Source: Sternotherus odoratus
Taxonomy: Eukaryota; Chordata; Testudines; Kinosternidae
Length of the DNA: 64,000 nucleotides
Assembly: GCA_032164245.1 (NCBI GenBank)
Contig: JAVMKO010000002.1
Span: 95,617,340 to 95,681,339, forward strand
Direction: 5' to 3'
Shown here: positions 23,733 to 33,420 of the stretch, one piece after another
Layout of the letters: each line of letters starts with the position of its first letter
Position numbering within the stretch: position 1 is the first letter of the stretch
Made by a program: the position numbers and the translations under genes
The notes under the pieces: model-generated
What the model was told of the DNA's origin: nothing
What the model saw: only the letters and a program-made list of their open reading frames with translations
The model's database searches: none

Positions 23733-23838
23733 TGACTTACATCATGTAGATTGGGTGAAATCATACTTGAACATCTGGACTGAGCTTCAAGCTTACATCA
23801 AAGAACATCATGCCACAGGCCTCACCTGGAGTAAAACC
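23733..23838 (+). CDS. CAP2: CAP2 coding exon (end of helical folded domain)
   Basis: One base completes the split Ser codon, then 35 codons follow. Acceptor is 'ttttccttacag', donor 'gtgagt'. It encodes [20 protein letters not shown], then [15 protein letters not shown]. The last helix and the 'TGLTWS' segment close the helical folded domain in all animal CAPs. The exon ends in phase 0, joining the polyproline exon 18 kb away. A turtle SINE sits immediately upstream of its pyrimidine tract. Confidence 0.97.
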
Positions 23839-24093
23839 GTGAGTGCTCCTTCCTTTTCACTGTCAGAAGAATAAAACAACACTAGCTGGTTCTGCTTTTA
23901 CCAGATTATGACATGACTACAGAGAGTCCAAAAGTTATCTCTGGGAGAGGAAAGGATTTAAAAAAAAAGATATTTCTATATCTAAATTTTTTAAAATATT
24001 TTAAGAAGGGGATAAGACAAATATGACACAGGAAGAAGATTCAAAACGAAAGCTGACAGGGCAAAGTCATAAATGTTGTAGTAAGGTAGTTTT

Positions 24094-24368
24094 TTAGGCT
24101 CTCTCTACGGATCTTACAGCGGCACAACTGTCACCACTGCACTGTCAGGTCTCCTGTGTAGCTGCTCTGTGCCGGCAGGAGAGAGCTCTCCTGCTGGCAT
24201 AATGAAACCACCCCCAGTGAGCAGTGGTAGCTATGTTGATAGGAGAGTGTCTCCCACTGACATAGTGCTATCCATGCTGGCACTTTTGTCGGCGAAACTT
24301 CTGCTGGTCAGGGGATGTGCTTTTTCACATCTCTGACTGCCAAAAATGCTGGTGTAGACAAAGCCTTA
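24094..24368. mobile_element. Short inverted-repeat element of the 'GTCTACAC' type
   Basis: The left end 'ttaggctctctctacg' pairs with the right end 'gtgtagacaaagccttag'. The interior contains CCGGCAGGAGAGAG and GCTGGCA segments. It is about 275 bp with no coding capacity. Confidence 0.6.
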
Positions 24369-25124
24369 GTCTACTAGTATGAAAGCTCTGAAGTGCATTG
24401 GGTGCACTGATAAAATAAAATGGAGATCTGAGTGGGTGGAGGTGGACATCGTAATCAAATAGTCATCAGAACAAACTAGGCTCAATGCACGCAGGGCTTT
24501 TCCTTTCTTTAATCTGCATTTGTGGATAGTGTCATCTCTACCCTCATCTTCCCTTTCATTTTACCAGAACATCACAACTGATGGGCCCCAGGGAGGTGAA
24601 GCCTCCCCAGAAATTTTACATCTTACAGGAATCAGAGACTGTGTTGCTGCACAGCTGTGTTTCTCCAGGGCAGAGCAGGCAACAGTCACATCTCACTGTT
24701 CTTATCCTGTAGTAGAAGTTACATTCTTTTTGCTCTCCGCTGAGAAAAGCTGACACATGAAAGATGGATGGAACGATGCTTCAGGACAATTGTGGCCTAG
24801 ACATTTAGGGACGTGGAGAAATTCTTTGGTCTCCTAGTTCTCAGCAGCAATAAGGGAGTAGTAAGGAAATTAGATTCTCCTGGTCCGGTGTGTCATTGCT
24901 GGAGTGGGAGAATAGAGAGCAAAAGAAAGATTAAATAGGGGATGAAGAGTTAAGGAGAAATTGAAAGATGGAAGAATAGGAGGGAAAGACAGAGAAGAGG
25001 GAGGTTTAATGATGAGAAAGAGAAATACAAGGGACACGTACCACGTTATTATAGTACAATAAAATTATCTATACTATGTTATACGAATATAAATAACTAG
25101 CATAAGTGCCCGGCGTTGCTCGGG

Positions 25125-26335
25125 TCAGTCGGAGGTGGGGAGGGGGCAGACAGTTGACACCCCCTGACCAACCCCAACACCCACCCTTCACCCACCCTGA
25201 CACCTTCCCACCCCCCCGACCAACCCCAAGACCCCCCGGCTCACTTACCCCCCGACCAAACCCGACAACCCCACCTGACCCCCCAAAACAAACCCAACAC
25301 CCCCACCTCACCCCCCGACCAAACCCGACACCCCCACCTCACCCCCCGACCGAACAGTGTATTTAATAATCTGTGTGCTACACAGTGCACCGTGAGCCGG
25401 GGGGGGGTGGGAGGGTGTCGGGTTTGGTCGGGGGGTCAGGTGGGGGTGTTGGGTTTGCTTGGGGGGGGTCAGGTGGGGTTGTCGGGTTTGGTCGGGGGGT
25501 AAGTGAGCCGGGGGGTGTAGGGTTTGGTCTGGGGGGGTGGGAAGGTGTTGGGGTGGGTGAGGGGTGAGTGTTGCAGTTGGTCAGGGGGTGTTGCGGTTGG
25601 TGGGGGGTTGAGGTGGGGGTGTCAGGTTTGCTTGGGGGGATGAGGTAGGGGTGTCGGGTTCGGTCGGGGGTAAGTGAGCCGGGGAGGTGTCGGGTTTGGT
25701 CTGGGGGGGTGGGAAGGTGTCGTGGTGGGTGAGGGGTGAGGTGTGGGTGTTGCGGTTGGTCAGGGGGTGTTGCGGTTGGTGGGGGGGTGAGGTGGGGGTG
25801 TCGGGTTTGCTTGGGGGGGTGAGGTGGGAGTGTCGGGTTCGGTCGGGGGGTAAGTGAGCCAGGGGGTGTCGGGTTTGGTCTGGGGGGGTGGGAAGGTGTT
25901 GGGGTGGGTGAGGGGTGAGGGGTGGGTGTTGGGGTTGGTCAGGGGGTGTTGCGGTTGGTGGGGGGGTGAGGTGGCGGTGTCGGGTTTGGTCGGGGGGTAA
26001 GTGAGCCGGGGGGGGGGGGATGTGTCGGGTTTGGTCTGGGCACCCACCCCAACACCTTCCCCCCCCAGACCAAACCCAACACCCACACCACACCCCTCAC
26101 CCCCCCGACACCTTCCCACCCCCCCAGACCAACCCCGACACCCCCCCGGCTCACTTACCCCCCGACCAAACCCGACACCCCCACCTCACCCCCCCAAGCA
26201 AACCCAACACCCCCACCTCACCCCCCCACCAACCGCAACACCCCCTGACCAACCCCAACACCCCCACCTCACCCCCCGACCGAACCCGACACCCCCACCT
26301 CACTTACCGTCCCACCAAACCCAACTCAGATCCGT
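25125..26335. repeat. Strand-skewed inverted array (C-rich, G-rich, C-rich)
   Basis: At about 25,125-25,350 the plus strand is C-rich with units such as 'cccgacacccccacctcacc'. At about 25,386-26,038 it is G-rich with the complementary units ('ggtgaggtgggggtgtcggg', 'gggtaagtgagccggg'). At about 26,041-26,335 it is C-rich again. The landmark 'aagtgagcc' recurs at 25,501, 25,672, 25,852 and 25,999, giving irregular units of about 150-180 bp. A sharp palindromic hinge lies near 26,040. The long Pro/Thr-rich or Gly-rich frames here are artefacts. Confidence 0.9.
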
Positions 26336-26443
26336 CGCAGGGGGGGAGGGGGCCCAGAGCCGAGGGATTCCGGGGACCTTCGCAGGTGGGGGGGGGAGGG
26401 GGGCACAGAGCTGATGGAGTCCGGGGTTGAGGTGGGAGGGGCA

Positions 26444-26719
26444 GAGAACTGAGGGCTCTCCGGGGTTCCGTTGGGAGGGGGGAGGGGCAGAGAACTGAGG
26501 GATCTCTGGGGTTCTGTTGGGAGGGGGGAGGGGCAGAGAACTGAGGGATCTCCGGGGTTCCATTGGGAGGGGGGAGGGGCAGAGAACTGAGGGATCTCCG
26601 GGGTTCCGTTGGGAGGGGGGAGGGGCAGAGAACTGAGGGATCTCCGGGGTTCCGTTGGGAGGGGGGAGGGGCAGAGAACTGAGGGATCTCCGGGGTTCCG
26701 TTGGAGGAGGGAGGGGTGA
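26444..26719. repeat. 46-bp minisatellite, six copies
   Basis: The unit begins 'gagaactgagggatctccgg' and continues with GGTTCC and a G-rich tail. Starts at 26,444, 26,490, 26,536, 26,582, 26,628 and 26,674 give an exact 46-bp period. Copies differ at only a few bases and the last is slightly degenerate at its end. The G-runs could form quadruplexes. Confidence 0.95.
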
Positions 26720-29267
26720 GCTGAGCGAGTGAGGTGTCTGTTGGAGGGGGGTATTATGACATCATCACCACCTAACCGCCCAGCCGATGTGATTGGCCCT
26801 GAAAGACTTTCACCTCTGGGGGGCGTCAGAGGTGAGATCCGAAAATTTTTCGACCCTTACCAGCATCTAGACCCCAAGACCCCTCACTGTACCAAATTTC
26901 AAGTCTCTGGCTCAAATGGTGCGGGAGGAGTTCGCAGTCATACGTACATACATACACACATACATACACCACTTGACTTTTATATATATAGATTATTGAG
27001 CTCCATGTGCTGTGTATATATTGTGTGTACATATACATAAGTACATTTTCATAGTGTTACAACTATGATGCATAACCACATGAGAGGATCATCTGGCAAT
27101 CTGTTCTCTATTCTTCTCTTAAATAGGGTTAAACTTTAAGAATAAATAATTTGCTGTGTTTGACGCACATGCAAGGATTTCGATCCCCTGTCAGCATAAA
27201 TATATAGGAGTCTAAGATTCTTCTTGGGATTCTAAAGAATGTATTCACATACTTATTATCTATTTAAAGGAATTATTGATGTGAGTCAAAAATGTCTTAT
27301 GCCCTGAAATTTCATTAACAGTTTTTTGGGGTTTTGGAGTGTCCTAATTTTTTTTAAATAGCACACACATAGAATATTGTTCATAGTTCGGTTTTTTGTT
27401 TGTTTGTTTTGTATAAGCAACAAGAGACACAATTTTAAAATTTGTAATTAAGTGGGATGGGACAAGTCACCATAATGTTACCATTTCAGGCCAAAACAGT
27501 TTTCCAATCGAAAGACGTAGAGGAGCTAACATAGTATTTTACAATGGAGGCTAGCTTTAACTTCAACTATGAAGAACTTACCTCCTCTCCAGTATGTATG
27601 GCACATATGTAGAGGTGAGATCCATGTGATAAATTGCATCTATCTCTAACCTTTGATGCCTGCGTCCTAACCATTAACCCACCTCTTCTGAGACTTGTTC
27701 TAATATTACAAACCCATGGTTGCCAAATCACTACAGGTGAATAGGAGGAGTCAGGATAAAGACTCTGATGTAACTTTTATTGTAGTCAAGGGGAATCTTT
27801 CCACTGACTTTAATAGGAGTTACGTTGGCCCAGAGAAACAAACACATATTAGCATGTCAAGGATTGCACTTGACATGTCTCCTTAGACATACATTCACTG
27901 CACACACTTTGCACTCAAGGGGCTTGAAACTTACTTATGTTCAGGAAAAACAACTGTGCCTACTACATCATGTTACTCGTGCCCAGGCATAGCCTTTACT
28001 TAGATTTGCACTAGACTACAACTTTGCACTCTTCCCTGTGCACAAGCAAGACTTTGAAGCATAGCAAGTACAAGTTCAACTTTAAACAAAGGAGAAACGG
28101 GCATTTGCTGAAACATGTATACTTTTTGGTCTGAACCAAAGTAAAATGTTAAACTTTTTTGAGGTACCTGAGAAATTAGCTGCTTTTTTGTGGGGTTCTT
28201 TCTTTAGCAAAGGTTTAAGATATTAAGCTTCACTTTCTTTCTCATCATTTAGTATAAAATTACACCCTTGCTGCATCCTATTCTATTTTAATCCAGTCAG
28301 TGGGTGTGAGAAGAATTACCCATTTTTAAACGATTATAAGACAAGGCTAAGGAAGTCTATTACCCTGTTAGCGGAATGAGCATTAGAATAAGGGCCAATT
28401 TTATATCTGCTAATATAGAAAAGAAATAATTTTATTTGGAGTAAAATGGAACTTTACAGGTATGGAACTAATATTATAAGACAAAGCTATCTCATTTGCA
28501 TTTTGTCAAATAGGAGTCATTTTTAGCTTTGTGGGAACCTGCAATCTTTCCCAGAATAGTAGCTATTTCAAGATAGATTTGACTGGTTGTAAGACAGCAC
28601 CTCAGCCTCCCACCCAGGGTCTCTCTGTTTCCTTTGGCTTTATTGTCAGTCAGAGTGCTGTATGCATGCAGACTGAGACCCATGATTTGTTCATATCAAA
28701 TATAACTTCTCCACAGACAGTACTCAACCTATCACAGATGGTTAAAGACGATTTACTGCATCCATATTATTAGTTTCACTCACTTGAAGTATGTCCTCAT
28801 ATCTGGAGTGGGTTATCCTGAAAGTATGGTTCAGTTAAATCTCAGATGACCTGGGACTCAGATGTCAAATTCTAAACATATTTTCTTATTGATGTGATAT
28901 GTCAAAAGAATTTCATATCATCAAGTGAACCTTACAAAGTCAGAAGTTTAATAAATTAGCATGCATCTTCTCTGTTTAAATATTTTTCTACCAGACATCT
29001 GTAACAAATTCATGGAGTTATTCAAATAGTAATATGATTTTTCTTTTACTTTTTAAAGTCAGGATTAAACAGTCACATATTAGTGTTTTTGGATAGTTTT
29101 CAGTGAATCCCTGAGCATGTACTCAGGCTTTCAAAAGTGATAGACCTAAGAATTTCGGCCAGGCATAAAGGGACTGTATCATAAAGATATTGCATTTAAA
29201 AGGGAACTTTTGACCAATTTAGCACAGGTTTAACTCCCAGTGAAATCAGTGGAACTACTCAGAAGGC

Positions 29268-29336
29268 CTGATCCTGCACTATTGAAGTCAATGTGATCTT
29301 TGCCATTGACTTCAACAGGTCAGGACCAGACCCACA
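29268..29336. repeat. Palindromic 'GGCCTGATCCTGCA' element
   Basis: Reads 'ggcctgatcctgcactattg', 'aagtcaatgtgatctttgcc' and 'attgacttcaacaggtcagg'. The two 'ttgacttcaa'-type segments are mutually inverted. A related copy lies at 15,083-15,152 ('gccctagtcctgcactatt'). Confidence 0.55.
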
Positions 29337-30334
29337 GTGCATAAAGTTGGGCACATGACCAGGTATTTGCAGGATCAGGGTCTTAGATAGGTACTGTGGG
29401 ACTATTACAAACAAAATTGTTAATCCTTGCAAGGAATAGCATCCGCTTATGTGTGTAAAAAGAAAAAGTGGTAGGTTGGCTAGGCATTGAGAAAGAGGAA
29501 TGTTTATGGAAAGAAAATGTTGGTACAGAATTGCTATTGTGTATAGAAAAAACTTTTGACCAACTTGAATGCAAATTCATAATTACTATGTCATACAAAT
29601 AATTTGCCTTTGGTATCTACAAAACTGGACAAGGAATGCTAGAAATCACACACACAAATATATCAGTGTGTTTTGGGTTTTTCAAGAAAGAGAAAAAGTG
29701 TCTTGGAAAATCATTAGCAAATTACTACTTTTTTTTCAAGCAGCTTGCAAATTTCTTGGGAAAATGTATAAAATCAAGAACATGGGAATTACCAAATTAG
29801 ATAAGACCATTAGGGCATCTAGAACTGTATCTTTGTCTCTGGTACTGTCCAGTTCTGGATGCTCTAAGAGGAAGGTTCAAGATAGGTCTTAACAGAGGCA
29901 GGACATGTACAGAATATACAGAGTATGTACAGGACATACAGGGCTGAAAGCACACATAAGCAATCAGCCCTCATAATATAATCACAGGGGCTCTATCAGC
30001 TTTTATGATTGTGCTTACACTGATAAAAATAGATCTGTACAGCCTCTGAAAGATTTTGATAACGTGCCCTGTTCTGTCACCCTTATTCACTTTGATCTTG
30101 ATTCTACCACTCTGTTGAGTAATACCTTATTCCTCAAGCAATCCCACTGAAATATGTTTTATTATTTGAGGAGTAAGTTACTTCTCAATGTGCATACAGA
30201 TGGATACAGGCTTTCAAAAGTGCCACCTGTATTTGCAGATTTTTTAACAAATAATAAATAGGGTTAGTGCATTTCTGGGCACTTTGCTCATGGAAAAACT
30301 ATTCACAAGACTGGCTCCCATTGGAAGAACCTAA

Positions 30335-30838
30335 GGGACTAGAACCTAGGATAACAGCGGGTTGTGGGCCGCGGATACTTCCACCCTGCCATTGGACACT
30401 TAGGCTGGGTTTCCACTGGAGGACTTTGTGAAGATAGACACGGGAGGAAGTACCTCTCAGCAGAGCCTGAGTAGCCGTCCCTCACAGCCCACTGATTGTC
30501 TCATGCTGGTATATCACCAGGAAGCCATCATGGGGAGCTGTCTGAGCAATGACTGCCTGCTTGCTTCTGCCCCAGACCTTGCCTTGCTTTGGACCTTAGA
30601 CTCCGGCTTCTGAACCTGGTTTGTCCCCATCTTCGTTATTTACCTGCTGTCTGTAGCCTGGTCCTTGATTCCCTGGTATCCCAACCCAGCTTGACTCTGA
30701 CCCGGCTACTTGCCTGGTGCCTGACCCTGACATCTTGGTATCCTGACATGGCTTGACCCCCCCAACCCTTCTACTCTTCTCCTGCCTGCAGTTTGGTAAC
30801 TGACCATGCACACAGGCTACCCACAGCTCAGCCCTGAT
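30335..30838 (+). repeat. 5' long terminal repeat of a Ty3/Gypsy-like element
   Basis: The segment is repeated in direct orientation at about 32,558-32,999. Shared landmarks are 'gggactagaacct', 'cccactgattgtctcatg', 'ccaggaagccatc', 'gactgcctgcttgcttct', 'accttgccttgctttggacc' and 'caggctacccac'. The copies have diverged visibly, so the insertion is old. Boundaries were set by eye to about 10 bp. Confidence 0.7.
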
Positions 30839-30869
30839 ATTTTATTCAGATCACCATCACCCGCTAAGC

Positions 30870-31535
30870 CAGGGGTGGGCAAACTTTTTGGCTCGAGGGC
30901 CACATTGAGGTGGGGAAATTCCATGCAGGGCCATGAATGTAGGGCTGGAGCAGGAAGTTCGGGTGTGGGAGTGGGTGCTGTATGCAGGAAGGGGCTCAGG
31001 GCAAGGGGTTGGGGCAGAGGAAGGGTGTGGGATGTACGAGGGGGGCTCAGGGCAGGGGGTTGGGGTGCAAGAGGGGTGCAGGGTATGGCAGGGGGATCAG
31101 GGCAGGAGGCTGGGGCATGGAGTACAGGAGGGGTTCAGGGTGTGGGCTTCAGCCCAGCGCCACATTCCTGGAGAGGCTCGGGGGTAGCAGCGGTGCACAC
31201 TGGGGCCAGGCAGCTCCCGGCCCCACACTGCTATGGGAAGTGGCTGGCAGCACGTCCCTGTGGCTCCTGCTGGGTGCAGAGGGTTTGTCGCGCCTGTGGG
31301 TACCTCCCCTGAAGCTCCCATTGGCCACGGTCCCCATTCCCAGGCAATGGGAGCTGTGGGGAGAGGTACCCAGAGCCCTCTGTCCTCTCTTCTCCAGGGG
31401 CCACAGAGACATGCTGTCGGCCACTTCTGGGAGCGACGCGGAGCCCACAGCATTACAAGGGTGGCAATCCCACAGGCTGGATCCAAAGCCCTGAGGGGCC
31501 AGATTTTCCTGTGGGCCATAGTTTGCCTACTCCTG
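30870..31535. mobile_element. hAT-type non-autonomous element (copy 2) with target-site duplication
   Basis: The left end is 'caggggtgggcaaacttttt' and the right end 'gtttgcctactcctg' (inverted). The flanks 'cgctaagc' (30,862-30,869) and 'tgctaagc' (31,536-31,543) are an 8-bp duplication with one mismatch, the size expected for hAT transposons. The interior is G-rich pseudo-tandem sequence with no transposase. It has inserted into the Ty3/Gypsy-like element, so it is the younger of the two. The several 100-170 residue frames crossing it are not genes. Confidence 0.9.
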
Positions 31536-31599
31536 TGCTAAGCCCATCCAACCCCTCCACAGATGATGGAAGGGATGGGCTGCCCTCCGACTAGTAGCT

Positions 31600-32340
31600 C
31601 CCCGAGGGCCTAGGACCTGAAAGTCCAAGTCACCACCCTTCAGACAGAGACCCTTACACTACAGACCCGAGTGATGCAGCTGACTGCCAAAGCACAGACC
31701 CTGCACAAACAGCTGGCATGCTTACAGGGAGAAGCAGCTACACTATGTGCCCGACAGACCACCCATCGCCTGAACCAATGTCAGCGGTGCCACTGCCCAA
31801 ACGGTTTGACAGAGATTGTTGGAAACTCCAGGGGTTCCTGAACCAAGGGAGGCTGCTTTTCCTGCTGGGCCCCCCAACGTACCCCCCAGATGAGACCAAG
31901 GTGGAGCTAATAGCCTGAATGCCTGTGAAACAAAGCCTGTTGGAGCAGAGCAGGCCCGTGGTCTCTGACTGGGACTCCTTCTTGCAAGCCTTCTCAACCA
32001 TCTTTGATGACCCACATTGTGGCTGCTGTGCAGTGGCTGCCCTCTAGAGCTTCTCCAGGAGTAAGGGCCAGTCACTTCTGCTCCTGATTTCCAACAGTGC
32101 GCAGCAGATGTTCAATGGAATGACGCTTCCCAGCCACATCAATTCCGGTGGCGCTCAGTGAATATGTAAAAGATGAGCCAGAGTGCCGCACCTGCCTACG
32201 GGCCTCGATTGAACTTACATCAACTCTCAGCTGTGAGAGTAGCAGGAGGAAATGAGGGGTGGCCAGATGCCCCCATGTCTGCCCTCTACACCAAAGCCTG
32301 TAGGACCCAGTCTTGAACCCATATAGGTCAACAAGGGTCA
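31600..32340 (+). pseudogene. Broken Ty3/Gypsy-like gag fragment
   Basis: The frame near 31,780-31,918 encodes a stretch resembling the gag of sushi-ichi-type Ty3/Gypsy retrotransposons, the group that gave rise to mammalian PEG10 and RTL genes ('GFLNQGRLLFLLGPP', 'YPPDETKVELI'). The frame is broken by a stop right after this stretch. Further gag-like codons follow ('DSFLQAFSTIFDDP'). No protease, reverse transcriptase or integrase is seen before the 3' repeat, so the element is internally deleted and dead. I do not think it is a domesticated gene, because stops and deletion sit within the conserved gag core. Confidence 0.75.
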
Positions 32341-32557
32341 CCAACACCTGACCTCAGGAGAAAGCATAGACATCAGTGAAGCTCTGTTTTTACTGTGTGG
32401 TGCCAGAACACACCCGTGCCTCCTCTCCAGCTCAGAAGAGCTCAGGAAATGAATCAGATCAGGCCCAGTAGGAGGGCACAGCCTGGGTACCACCATACCT
32501 CATGCTCTGGAACCACCCCCAACCCTCAAGTAGAAACCAGCCCAGAACTGGGGAGGG

Positions 32558-32999
32558 GGGACTAGAACCTGGACCATGAGAATTCTGGGATGCTAACAAT
32601 TCAACATCATCATCGGAAGCTTAAGCCAGGTTTCTGCTGGAGTACCCTAAGCTAGACATTGCAGCAGGAAGTCAGACCCCAACACGGTCTGAGTGGCAGC
32701 CCCTTGTAGCCCACTGATTGTCTCATGTTGGTATAGAAACCAGGAAGCCATCCTGGGGAATTGTTTGAGCAATAACACAGACTGCCTGCTTGCTTCTTCT
32801 CCAGATCTTGCCTTGCTGTGGACCCTAGACTCTGGCTTCCGACCCTGGTTTGTCCCAGACTCTATTTGCCTGCTGTCTGTAATTTGGTGCCTGACCCTGA
32901 CTCCCTGGTATCCTTACCAAGTTCGATCCAAACTCATCTCCTGACTGCACCTTGCTAATTAACCAATGCATACAGGCTGCCCACCATTCAGCCCCGCTG
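32558..32999 (+). repeat. 3' long terminal repeat of the same element
   Basis: Direct-repeat partner of 30,335-30,838. It shares 'gactagaacct', 'cccactgattgtctcatg', 'ccaggaagccatcctgg', 'gactgcctgcttgcttct' and 'caggctgcccacc'. The minus strand of its end holds no coding signal. Confidence 0.7.
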
Positions 33000-33189
33000 A
33001 CACCCATGGAATAGTTATTTTTTCATCATGATATGCAAGCATAACTTTCATGAAGGTTAACAGGATTGTGTTTGTGCAACTCAAAGAGACTGTTCTTCCA
33101 AGTATGAGCTAAAATAATTCAATCTGAAATCATTTCCCTAAAGTAAGGTTTTGGGGATTCATTGAATTGATTGGAATGTGTGAAGTTTC

Positions 33190-33420
33190 AGAAATCACCT
33201 GAAAGGGTGGGAGTCATGATACCTGGTTCTACTGCACATTTCCTATGTGATCTTTGGTAAGTCACTAAGTGTTGTGCCTCAATTTACCCATCTGCATAAT
33301 GGAGATAATAATATTTACTTGCCTAATAGAGCTCTGTAAAATTTAATTCATTCATGTGTGGACATTTTCAGATGTTAGAAGAGACCGTCGAAGTGCAAAG
33401 CTCTTATTATAATGAACTGT
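33190..33420 (+). mobile_element. MIR-like SINE, sense orientation
   Basis: Contains 'gtgatctttggtaagtcac', 'gtgcctcaatttacccatct', 'gcataatggagataataata' and a 3' 'gaagtgcaaagctcttatta' end. These are in the order of the MIR central core and tail. Confidence 0.8.

Larger units (their letters stand above)
25090..26995. mobile_element. Unidentified repeat element with skewed inverted-array interior
   Basis: The left end reads 'taactagcataagtgcccgg' then 'cgttgctcggg'. The right part is 'accaaatttcaagtctctgg' followed by an ACATACATAC array and 'ttatatatatagatt'. I have seen ends of this kind on dispersed repeats in animal genomes but cannot name the family. Between the ends lie a C-rich block, a G-rich block, a second C-rich block and a 46-bp minisatellite. 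There is no credible protein-coding frame. Confidence 0.45.

Noticed and set aside
25581..26430. Several overlapping frames of 119-170 codons on both strands
   Set aside because: They lie wholly in the C-rich/G-rich array; the products are Pro/Thr or Gly/Val low complexity and exist on both strands at once.
26444..26719. CRISPR-like array
   Set aside because: Units are directly adjacent with no variable spacers, and the genome is vertebrate; it is a minisatellite.
31097..31541. Overlapping 100-170 codon frames on both strands
   Set aside because: They sit inside a hAT element with clear ends and an 8-bp duplication; they are compositional artefacts.
31718..31918. Possible domesticated gag gene of the PEG10/RTL type
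   Set aside because: The frame stops within the conserved gag core, is flanked by LTRs and lacks any intact downstream domain, so it is a dead element.
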